64,000 nt of DNA from Micropterix aruncella. Lineage: Eukaryota > Arthropoda > Insecta > Lepidoptera > Micropterigidae. The stretch spans positions 725,335-789,334 of the forward strand of contig OX155954.1 of the NCBI GenBank assembly GCA_944548615.1, written 5' to 3'. This document shows, piece after piece, positions 56,060-64,000 of this stretch. Every line of letters starts with the position of its first letter. The stretch's first letter is position 1. A program made the translations under genes and the position numbers. The notes under the pieces are model-generated. The model did not search any database and had not been told where the DNA came from. It saw nothing but the letters and a program-made list of their open reading frames with translations.

Positions 56060-56250
56060 ATGCGCACCCCGCCCAGCAGCGCCCGAAGGACATCCTCCAG
56101 AGGAACAGATCCACCTGGAGTGGCAGGTGAAAACGGAATCCATTCCAGGTTTGACCCTCTTCAAGGAGGCCACCGGACAGGAGTTGAACCGTGCGTTGAG
56201 CTGACCCATGAAAACGAAAGGGTCTTAGTGGCCCAACTGCATAGGAACCA
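56060..56250 (-). repeat. GC-rich interspersed family, partial copy J
   Basis: The 5' third of the family in reverse orientation, closely matching copy A (GCGCCCGAAGGACATC, CAGGTTTGACCC, TTCAAGGAGGC, CATAGGAACCAT). It lies head-to-head with copy K. Confidence 0.65.
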
Positions 56251-56261
56251 TTAACTGTAGA

Positions 56262-56510
56262 ATACAGACTTCCAGAATACAGAATATCCTTCCAAACTGG
56301 TAGTCAGGGGGCGAGGCTGCCCGCTGAATACCTTTCCCGGTGCCTCGCCGTAAGGCTTTAGCCTCTGACGGGCAGGTGGCGTAACTAGACAGTGGATTGT
56401 TTTTCGTCCCAAGTCTTCTGCGGTCACATCAAGGGAGACAGATTGATCTAACATCGTTAAAACTACCTGAGGTGACGGGTTCGCCCGTTGTAGTTGACAG
56501 GTCTAGTTAC
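56262..56510 (+). repeat. GC-rich interspersed family, partial copy K
   Basis: The 3' third of the family (ATATCCTTCCAAACTGGTAG, CTCGCCGTAAGGC, ACGGGTTCGCCCGT, GTAGTTGACAGGTCTAG), related to copy B. It ends about 12 bp from the splice donor of BRCC36 exon 1. Confidence 0.68.
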
Positions 56511-56522
56511 AGACAAACTCAC

Positions 56523-56835
56523 CGACATGCGATGGCCAGACGGTAATGTGCGGATGCGAATGGTACCATCCGACAACGCGGAGCGGTCTCCCGACCTGGG
56601 CCGTCAAAGCCTCGGCATGCATCGTCGCCTCGACCAACTGCTCCTCGGAAATCTCCACACGATCAGGCTTTTTATCGGACCGTCTTAGTATCACAGAGGC
56701 CGATATGGTGACAACAGTCGCACTCTCGTTCACCTCTCCGATGAGGAGTCCCATAATCTCTTCTTTCTCGGTTGAGAGAGCATGCTGCACGCACACGGTG
56801 AAGACATCACTCGAAAGCAGCACTTTTTGAAGCAT
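56523..56835 (-). CDS. BRCC36-like exon 1 (MPN+/JAMM core)
   Basis: The ATG at 56,835 opens MLQKVLLSSDVFTVCVQHAL followed by STEKEEIMGLLIGEV. Start and spacing fit BRCC36, where ALSTEKEEVMGL is near residue 20-30. An ATG 18 codons upstream adds an unlike hydrophobic stretch and is rejected. JAMM residues: Glu34, His92, His94 (GWYHSHPHITVWPSHV) and Asp105, whose codon is split G|AT across the intron. The exon ends before the consensus donor GTGAGT. With all ligands present the protein should be an active zinc protease. Confidence 0.92.
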
Positions 56836-56889
56836 TTTGAAGGTAAAAACAAGAATTCGAAAGAAACAGCGAAAGAAAATAGAACACAA

Positions 56890-58236
56890 ATAAACGTCAA
56901 CAACTTGACAGCGCCGCCCGATAAATCATAAATATTTTTCCTTTACGTATTTCTATAACCTGTGACTAATGATAGACTGGTTAGCCATGGACTTTATTTA
57001 TGGGAACACCGGTGGACATCTTTTAGAAATCCTGATTAGTGGTGGAAACGAGACGCTCGCTTGCTAGGGTCAAAAACAAACAGGCAGTAATAAAAAATCG
57101 GTTGTTTCAACCAAAGACTTTCCCGGCAATTAGCCAAAGAGGTCATCTCATTCAATTTAAAAATCGAATTGCATGTGCGCATTGCTGAAAAAATCGCCTT
57201 TAAACATTCGAATTTCACACGAGGCTTTAAATTTTGCGCGAAAACAATGCAATGAAGCTTTACTTTTCGAACTTACGCACCGCCAATTTAAATACATATG
57301 TGACTCCCCTTTACATTGTTATGGCGGTATTTAAATATTATTTTATGGCGAGATTGAACTCTATTTTATGACTCTGGTGGACCGATACAACTACAATATT
57401 TTGCCATGGCCAAATGATGCCTGTATGCCAAATTGCCAAACACAGACAGACTGATCAGTCTGATAATGGTCCTAATTGTCTGGGTGGGGGTGGGAGGGGG
57501 GAGGGGGGGTTAACATATTGTATATATCGGTCACCATCTTGAAATATTTTTTTAGTGCGTTCACAATAATTTACCTCTACGGTTGGTAGGCCAGTAAAGT
57601 AAAAGTGCTAATACTGGTTTTAGATTTAAGAGCTTTTAGAAAACTAGGTTCATCATAATTTTACTCTTAGGAGGTTAATAGAATTTTATCCTTAGCAGGT
57701 AGGTACCTATGAGAATTTTATTCTTAGCAGGTATCAGAATTGTATTCTTATTCTTTACTTATGCTCCACTACACGAAATAAAATGTCACAATGTAAACAA
57801 AGATGTTAAGCAATGCGTTTAATTTACATAGCTTATTCTATATATCATTATAAACAATAGGCATAGCTTATTTATAATAATTTACATAGCTTATTTTATA
57901 TATTATTGGTCCATGTCCGAAATGCGACAGATTAAAATGGGCAAAAATTATTGGGCTTGTGATTTCTTTCGTGTTTCTTTCAGACCTCCGTCCCGCGCTC
58001 CGGCCGTTGCGGCTTTCGTCTTTCAAAATTTCGCCGCTGGGTCTTGTATTGTTTCGCGAAATCTGTGCATTGTCTCGCACGTTGAAAACTTCAAAAATGT
58101 CGAGAGCGCGTTATTCCCCCTGAACCGTATAACTGTGTAAGTATGCCTGACTTAGAGGGATGTTGTAAAACCTAACCTATATGTCACTTTAAAATTTTGA
58201 TTTTGAAGGGTTGCTTTGCGATAATATTACAACAAA
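56890..58236. other. divergent intergenic region between BRCC36-like and Nup155 genes
   Basis: About 1.4 kb separates the two start codons. It presumably holds both promoters. No TATA box could be assigned with confidence. It contains a G-rich tract at 57,482-57,509 and AT-rich sequence. Short frames here (60-75 codons) have no motif. Confidence 0.5.
57482..57509 (+). promoter_or_regulatory. G-quadruplex-like tract
   Basis: Five G-runs (GGG, GGGGG, GGG, GGGGGG, GGGGGGG) are separated by single T or A, which satisfies the usual G4 pattern. It lies between two divergent genes. Regulatory role is speculative. Confidence 0.45.
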
Positions 58237-58374
58237 ATGCCGGCAATATTCAATTATCCCAACGAAATGTCGCCGATGGATACGACGAACCTTCAATTGG
58301 AATGGCTGCAGCTGGCGGGAAGGACCCTGGATATGCAGATCGTAGCGGAGAATTCGGCGCCTTCTTTTGTGGAG
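58237..58374 (+). CDS. Nup154: Nup155 exon 1
   Basis: The ATG at 58,237 (AACAAAATGC) opens 46 codons, including LEWLQLAGRTLDMQIVAENS and APSFVE. The LExAGRxxDxQxxEDxxxPxxxE pattern is the start of Nup155, a scaffold nucleoporin of the inner ring of the nuclear pore. The exon ends in phase 0 at GAG|GTTTGT. Readings past the donor run to a stop at 58,500 and are intronic. Confidence 0.85.
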
Positions 58375-58680
58375 GTTTGTATTCGACATCATTTTTCAGT
58401 ATACTGTGCCCATGTATCTAATGGTTCCGTGCAGCTTGGGGTATTAATGCAGTTTAGCAAACTCGTCTACATTGGAGATGTTTCAACCGCACTACCGTAG
58501 GGTTATTAAATTATTCAATAAGTAAAATATTGTTGTGTTTTTTTTCATTAGATTTCTTGATAACAATACTTCTTTACATTTAGATTTTATATTTAGAATC
58601 ATAGGAACAATTGTCAATGACGTATCACGCTTTGTGGGTAGGGGGGTTAATGTCATGAGTGTGCTCTTTGACTATAAATA

Positions 58681-58932
58681 TAGGCGTTTAGCCGGTCGGA
58701 CGCCAACAATGCATATAGGCATTTTGCGTTGTTGTGACAGATCCACATAGCTGTTTCGGCCGGCCCCTATATATATTATACAAATATATAATAAGCATGA
58801 CTGACACGATTAATAGTTAACAAGAGGGAATTAATGAAAAGGCGATATTGTTAGTATTTATTTACAAAATTTACTAAAAAGTTGCAGTGCAGTTTTTTGC
58901 ACGTGAAGGCTGGCTTCCAATTGGTTAAAGAA
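58681..58932 (+). repeat. interspersed repeat shared with 7,692-7,940
   Basis: The collinear blocks are GTCGGACGCCAACA, TTTCGGCCGGCCCC, AACAAGAGGGAATTAATGA and GCAGTTTTTT. It lies in Nup155 intron 1. About 58,935-59,065 that follows contains three tandem-like CACCTATAT...GGTAGGTTAAGTTA units. Confidence 0.6.
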
Positions 58933-59278
58933 GCATCAAACACCTATATTTCGGTAGGTTAAGTTAGTTTTTTTTAAACGATTCATAAACACCTATATGG
59001 CGGTAGGTTAAGTTATTTTTTTTTAAAGCTTCATGAATATCTATTTGGTGGTAGGTTAAGTTAGTTTTTTTAAATATGGCATTGTTAGCTAAACTGTATT
59101 ATAGAGATAGTAAAGATTTTTACAAATTCGGATTCAGTGTGTTGAATATAGAGGACGAAGACCTTGGAGAGCCAGCCATGGGAATGAAACTCACGACGAC
59201 GTCAGTATGCCAGACAGTAGCTTGTCTTAGTACAAAATTGAAATCAAAGCGAATACGTCTCGAGTCGTAAGAGTTTGG

Positions 59279-59460
59279 ATATGGCCGCCAGATCTCCCGC
59301 TACTCGGTCCATGCGGATATGTAAACGTTCGAAAAGTCGCCAACCTTTACCAAAGGCGTTCATCGAGACGTACCCCTCTGCCCACATTCCTCGCACTCTC
59401 TTCCCGCAATGCCTTGTAGCTCTAGAGTAAACCTGCTGTTTGGTATATTGTGACGGCGTG
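59279..59460 (-). repeat. interspersed repeat, copy 3 of 3
   Basis: The reverse-oriented relative of 53,860-54,125 (GGGTACGTCTCGATGAACGC; GTCACAATATACC at its end). Degraded. Class unknown. Confidence 0.45.
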
Positions 59461-59720
59461 CTGTTAACCCTCAAAATTTTGTTTGTAGGAAATGTTAGTG
59501 CATGCATACTAATGTATAAAGGTGGTTTATTCAATGAAGGCGACTTTTTCAACATATAATAGCATAATTGCATAAATACGGAGATCGGTGGCCCACGAAT
59601 TGTCACAATAGATAAACCACTGATCGGTGGTATTGGCATTCCAGCGGTTAAAACATGTTCAATGTAGAAGATTTGTCTATTATATCATGACATTGGTTCA
59701 TTCTTTTATTATGATTTCAG

Positions 59721-59877
59721 GTGACTGGAGTCGCCCAACAGAATTGCCCAACTGTCAGCGGATTAAACGATTATGACTATCAAAATTTAGTGGCAGTGCT
59801 CGGACATCAAAACTTATCGCTCTTGAAATGCGTCAACAAAGTCCCACTGCCGCCTGAAATTATGGACCACTTCACTC
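59721..59877 (+). CDS. Nup154: Nup155 exon 2
   Basis: Acceptor TATGATTTCAG ends at 59,720. The exon reads VTGVAQQNCPTVSGLNDYDY then NKVPLPPEIMDHF. It corresponds to NPTVSGMSDxDYP...RVPLPPExxxxF of Nup155. It ends in phase 1 (C) before GTATCC at 59,878. The His codon is completed in exon 3. Confidence 0.9.
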
Positions 59878-59976
59878 GTATCCTTTTTACAGCGGCGTGC
59901 ATTGAATTTAGGGTAGGCAGCAGAGGCACAGAGCGAATTTTCAACCTAGGAGCAGTGAAACTGCCACCCCCCCCAC

Positions 59977-60909
59977 CAGTGGCGGCGCTAGGTGTCGGCG
60001 ATGTCGGCGACCGCCGACGGCCTCGCACCTGAGGGGACCTCGCAAAAGTTTTACAAATTATTTAAATTTTATTTATTTTCATACACTTGCGTGAGTGAAG
60101 TGAGTGAGTAGTACTTTAGGGGTATTATCCAGAGTCCTCTGGCAACACTATGAAAGTTCGCGCGCGAGAAACCTAACCTAACAGAGTTAACTTTTTTAAC
60201 ACAATGATAGATGCTATTATAGTCGACACAGAATGTCGATTTAAAGCGCTCAATGAATATTTTGAACAATTTGATTTTATTTATGATATCAGTTATTTGA
60301 AATCGATATCAAAAGATTACCTTCTCAAGCATTGTAATGATTTAGGTACAATACTGCGGGAAGGCGACGGCGAAAACAGTGACATACAGCCTTTCGAGCT
60401 ATATGAAGAGCTACAGCTTTTAAAAGTGAATTCACTTGACTCTGTCAACGACGCGAAATAAATCATTCAGTACATTTTAGAAAATAATTTGGAAGAAATA
60501 TATCCAAATGTTTACAAAGCAATTAGAATCATGCTCACAGTTTCCGTCAGTACAGCTTCCGCTGAGAGAAGCTTCTCAAGGTTAAAATTGATTAGGACCT
60601 ATTTGAGAAGCACGATGACCCAAGAGAGGCTATCTGCGTTATCAATTCAATGAAATAGCGGCTAGTATTAGCTATAACATAATCCTGAGAAAGTTCAGTG
60701 AGGCCAAAAGCCGAAAAGTTTGTCTATTTTAATTTCTATTTGTGTAATTTTTAAAATCATTTGATTAGTAATAAAACTCGTTTACTCATACATTAGTTTC
60801 ACTATAATTCGGCTCATGTAATCTAACGTTTTCTTTTAGACTGGGAAATAAAAAAGGCCTCGCGAACCTAATTTCCCCGACGTCCAAGTGTGGTCTAGCG
60901 CCGCCACTG
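59977..60909 (+). mobile_element. hAT transposon with 15-bp TIRs and perfect TSD, in Nup155 intron 2
   Basis: The termini CAGTGGCGGCGCTAG (59,977-59,991) and its exact complement (60,895-60,909) are flanked by the 8-bp duplication CCCCCCAC (59,969-59,976 and 60,910-60,917). At 933 bp it is an internally deleted copy keeping the end of the transposase gene. Perfect ends suggest recent movement. Confidence 0.92.
60204..60653 (+). pseudogene. hAT transposase C-terminal remnant (ZMYM1-like)
   Basis: The frame starts at MIDAIIVDTECRFKALNEYF and runs to a TAA at 60,459. It continues in the same frame through LEEIYPNVYKAIRIMLTVSV, STASAERSFSRLKLIRTYLR and MTQERLSALSIQ to TGA at 60,651. SxxSAERSFSxLKxIKTxLRxxMxxxRLxxL is the hAT dimerisation domain. 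The N-terminal DNA-binding and catalytic parts are missing. Confidence 0.88.
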
Positions 60910-60917
60910 CCCCCCAC

Positions 60918-62220
60918 CCTCACTGAATAGTTTTATGTGACAAAAATATAAATTACTAGCTGACCCATGCCCACTTCATTGGGCGGTAAAACTTTTTACC
61001 TGTGATGAAATTATGAGTGCGGTTCGGTTAGTACTGAGTGCTATGATTTATTTCCTGTCAAAAGAAGGGTTATATTTTTACTGCATATGTATGTATGTAT
61101 TTGCATGCCAATTTGACTATAATACCGTTATTTGTGAGTGTCTTCTTGTGTGTCTTATTTGTGAGCTTATTATCGTTATTTGTGAGTGTCTTCTTGTGAG
61201 TTTATTTGTGAGTGTCTTATCTCTTTAACCATTTATGCAGTAAAAGTGAAATTATATGCAGTAAGGTCTCCTCAATAAGGTCTCCTCTTTGTCTTCATTC
61301 TTGTGAGGGAGTAATTCCAAGAGATCCTCATAATCCTCATAATTTTGAAAAAAGACATCCACCCAACCATCCCGCTATACATTCGAAGCACTGTTGATGT
61401 GCGGTTGCCTCGAAATTGCTCATCATGCGAATGCTCCTATCTAAACCCGTGCTCCTATTGGTTGCGGCGACTGGTGAGTCGCTTTCTGCATCGCCACTAA
61501 TATTATAATACTATACACTAAAGTACGGGCCTAAGGAACGTTCCGATGGGGGTAATAAACCGAGCTGTCAGGGGTAATAAACCGAGCTGTCAACAAGGAT
61601 GCGGCTAACGTCGATATTGCTTATCGATGAATTACGCTTGCTCGATGAAACAGCATTTGTTATAGTACCGATTGCTGTATTTATACGATACTGTATGTTC
61701 AGTATAAGTATTATTTTAGAATTAGAGTAATTAAATAACGACCTAATTATTTGATGTGAGTTATTAAATGAGTACTTAATAAATAACTGATTATCGTAGC
61801 ATGGCATATCATAGCTCATTATTAATTTCTAAACAGTCATTAGTTAAATGTTATTGTGGCATTTTGTAATAATGGTCCCACATATTTATATTATAAAATG
61901 CTGCGCGGATAATACATCATTACTTGCCTATCAGTTGAGCAATGGAAAATATATTTTATAACCTGGATCTATTGAAGTTGAAGGGTGATATCTAACATGC
62001 AGACTCGGTGCCTTATACATAACATTTTGTCATTTTTTGACAAATTGAAAAGTGACCCGACAAAAGTTTCACTGCTCAATCTTAATAATATAATAATCTG
62101 ATAGATAATCTGCGAAGGTTGCAACACGCATCCCTACAAGAAGGTAGTAAAAGGGGCGGGGTCGGCCTAATGATTTATTGCCTTACCGGAACGTTCCTTT
62201 GGCCCGTACTATAGCATAGT
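60918..62220. other. Nup155 intron 2, no gene seen
   Basis: A low-complexity TTATTTGTGAGTGTCTT repeat near 61,128-61,222 and a direct duplication GGGGTAATAAACCGAGCTGT (about 61,549-61,592) were noted. Confidence 0.5.
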
Positions 62221-62254
62221 AAGGCTGATGCGTGTATATCAAGTGCACTTGTTT

Positions 62255-62800
62255 TTAAAGTTGTGTCTGTTTTGCACTAAGAAAATTGTCCAGTTTGTTT
62301 TTAAAGCTATTGCCAGAGTTAGCACTGATCACATCCTCTGGCAATGCATTCCAAGCATCCGCTTCACGATTTGTCAAAATGTGTTCCTTATTCAGCTTCA
62401 ACGAGTGTTCACGCAGTTGCTTGTTGGTGGTCATGGTATACATGTACTTGAGGTTAGACACACTATAGTAACTGTGAAGCATTTTGTATGTTTCTGTTAG
62501 ATCTCCTCGCTACCTAAGTCGTACTTCGTATGGTTTGTTCCTCAGTGATACGACCAACTTCGTTGCTCTTCTCTGAACTCTTTCCAGGCATTCTATATCC
62601 TTCCTAAAGTACGGATTCCATACCTGGTGGGAGTATTCAAGGAGCGGACAAGCGTAGATTTTATAGAGCTCGAGGAAAAAGCTTTTCTTGTTAGATATAG
62701 CAGTGAGTTTGCTCTCTTAACTAAATCGATTTTGCGGGTTGCCCATTTGAGGTCCCGGGAGATTATAACTGCCTGTACTTTTCCCCCCCTCAATCATATA
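62255..62800 (-). mobile_element. CR1/Jockey-like RT C-terminal fragment
   Basis: The minus strand gives VIISRDLKWATRKIDLVKRA, NSLLYLTRKAFSS and later MLHSYYSVSNLKYMYTM, LREHSLKLNKEHILTNREAD and AWNALPEDVISANSGNSFKN. This is the RT-thumb to C-terminal order of CR1/Jockey-type elements. A frameshift separates the halves. Confidence 0.7.
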
Positions 62801-63153
62801 TCCTAGCCGTGGATTTCCAGATCCAATATGTAGGACCTTTGCTATGCGGTGAGTTGCTCGGGCGACCGGCGACTATGTGCTCAAACATCTATTAAAGACT
62901 AGAAAGTAATAGTCGCCGGTGACTCAGTCGACGGCGACTAGTCGACGATGTGTAATGTGCCTTAATTTCGAAGCCTTGCGCCTCGTAATCTTAATCGACG
63001 AAACTAAACCGAACAATCGATATTTCACTGTATGCCATTATAATTCCAACGTCACCTGCTGCCATTATGATTTAAAGCTGCTCGACTATTCCTTTACAAT
63101 TTTAAGTCTATGAATGCAGGGCCCCATTTTATTATTTCTTAACAAACATCCAG

Positions 63154-63569
63154 ACATGCAACGCCACTGCCTAATGGGTATCTTTCCGGAGATCAGCAGA
63201 GCGTGGCTAACGATCGACAGCGACATATATGTGTGGGCCTACGAGCACGGCACGGACGTGGCTTACTACGACTCCCTGGGGGAGACCATAATCAGCGTGG
63301 GGCTGGCGACGCCCAAGCCCGGCGTCTTCCAGACTTTCGTCCGGCACCTCTTGGTCTTGACCACCACTGTGGAGATCGTGGTGCTGGGGGTGACCTTCTC
63401 CGGCGGCAATTCGCCGGCTCTGGGTTCGCTGGAGGAGATGAATTTGATACCCGAGCCGGTGTTCGTGCTGCCCACCGACGGCGTGTCCATGATGGTCATA
63501 CAGGCGACGGCGGGAGGTCGCATTTTCATGGGCGGCAAGGATGGATGCTTGTATGAAATTACATATCAG
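63154..63569 (+). CDS. Nup154: Nup155 exon 3 (start of beta-propeller)
   Basis: The acceptor TTAACAAACATCCAG ends at 63,153. AC completes His and the exon reads MQRHCLMGIFPEISRAWLTI, DSDIYVWAYEHGTDVAYYDS, GVFQTFVRHLLVLTTTVEI and GRIFMGGKDGCLYEITYQ. These match the N-terminal beta-propeller of Nup155 closely. It ends in phase 0 before GTTCGT at 63,570. Higher GC than the rest of the window marks it as coding. The gene continues beyond the window; 237 residues are present. Confidence 0.95.
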
Positions 63570-63813
63570 GTTCGTTTGTAAAATGATTTTTGGTCTATAC
63601 CACCTCAGTAGTTAAGAGGACAATAATAATACGCTCACTCTCAATATCCACACGTCTCTCGATGAACTCGATGATTGGTTCAAAGCGGAAAAAAGATCTC
63701 TTTATACGTCTATAACTGTGATTATAAAAATCAATCTTAAAAAAGCCCATCTACAAATTAACTAGCTAGCGGAAGTTGCGTATTCGGTGAAATTCCTTGG
63801 CTTATATCTTGAA

Positions 63814-64000
63814 CGGTGGTTTTCAACCTTTTTTTAGTGACGGCAAACTTTTAGTTGAGTCACTCTGGCATTCGTGCGAGTTTGGGGGTGGAGAGACCAT
63901 ATTAAGCGCTGAGGGAGATTTTAAAAATAAATACTACCTATTTTATATATGCAAAAATAGCTAATGCACCCGAGATCACAGAAAATCGAAGACTATCGCA
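63814..64000 (+). mobile_element. possible hAT terminus at the window edge
   Basis: GGTGGTTTTCAACC followed by TTTTTTTAGTGACGG resembles the CAGTGGTTCTCAACC-type ends of hAT elements. The second end would lie outside the window. Confidence 0.35.

Larger units (their letters stand above)
44711..56835 (-). other. gene span: BRCC36-like JAMM deubiquitinase, four exons
   Basis: Exons 56,835-56,523, 54,248-54,151, 50,794-50,684 and 44,983-44,711 splice in frame into 264 codons plus stop. All junctions are GT/AG. The product has the full E...HxH...D zinc site of a JAMM/MPN+ protease and the LPTILNDEEDEAY and coiled-coil C-terminus found in BRCC36. Human BRCC36 (316 aa) cleaves Lys63-linked ubiquitin within the BRISC and BRCA1-A complexes with an Abraxas-family partner. 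The introns hold two Hero-like fragments, a mariner, other retroelement pieces and three GC-rich family copies. Confidence 0.9.

Noticed and set aside
56836..56889. Upstream ATG of the BRCC36-like frame
   Set aside because: It would add an 18-residue hydrophobic extension unlike the family. The inner ATG matches the expected N-terminus.
57868..58140. Short frames upstream of Nup155
   Set aside because: They are on both strands of the presumed promoter/leader region and lack motifs. The Nup155 start at 58,237 fits the family better.

Overview
This 64 kb window is animal nuclear DNA, AT-rich and packed with transposons. Spliced genes, an insect-style set of Helitrons, fold-back MITEs, R1-clade and Jockey/CR1-like retroelements and mariner/hAT relics point to an insect. 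A lepidopteran is most likely, but this is inferred from repeat style, not proven.

Three host genes could be assembled exon by exon from splice sites, reading phase and protein motifs. (1) 9,322-32,729, + strand: a DNAJB6/Mrj-type J-domain co-chaperone with five coding exons (251 aa). Between exons 2 and 3 lies an extra, phase-compatible exon (14,330-14,479) that looks like a diverged duplicate of exon 3. (2) 56,835-44,711, - strand: a complete BRCC36-like JAMM deubiquitinase with four exons (264 aa). Two of its exons are under 115 bp. (3) 58,237 to the right edge, + strand: the first three coding exons of the nucleoporin Nup155 (Drosophila Nup154), cut off by the window end. Genes 2 and 3 are divergent, with 1.4 kb between their start codons.

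Almost everything else is mobile DNA. A full-length R1-clade retrotransposon with both ORFs open (24,882-29,743, - strand) sits inside an (ACAT)n microsatellite, the target type known for Waldo elements. A restriction-like-endonuclease (Hero/R2-like) retrotransposon has one near-complete copy (38.4-41.95 kb, one frameshift and one stop) and four fragments, all on the + strand. A Helitron with a decayed helicase (22,128-23,911) is preceded by a head-to-tail array of six copies of its own 5' end. A short complete Helitron lies at 42,631-43,062. hAT elements with perfect 8-bp target duplications lie at 166-912 and inside a Nup155 intron (59,977-60,909). A mariner relic (about 52.25-53.42 kb) is split by another repeat.

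That other repeat is a GC-rich, apparently non-coding family of about 550-730 bp. It has at least eleven full or partial copies (e.g. 1,758-2,296, 2,318-3,045, 18,144-18,786, 49,683-50,355, 52,413-53,123). It has a conserved TTCG-loop hairpin near one end and target duplications of 8-14 bp. I could not assign it to a known class, and it is the best candidate here for an undescribed element. Stretches such as 12.8-13.8 kb, 15.5-17.9 kb, 30.0-31.5 kb, 35.0-38.4 kb and 61-62.2 kb hold no gene I can support.
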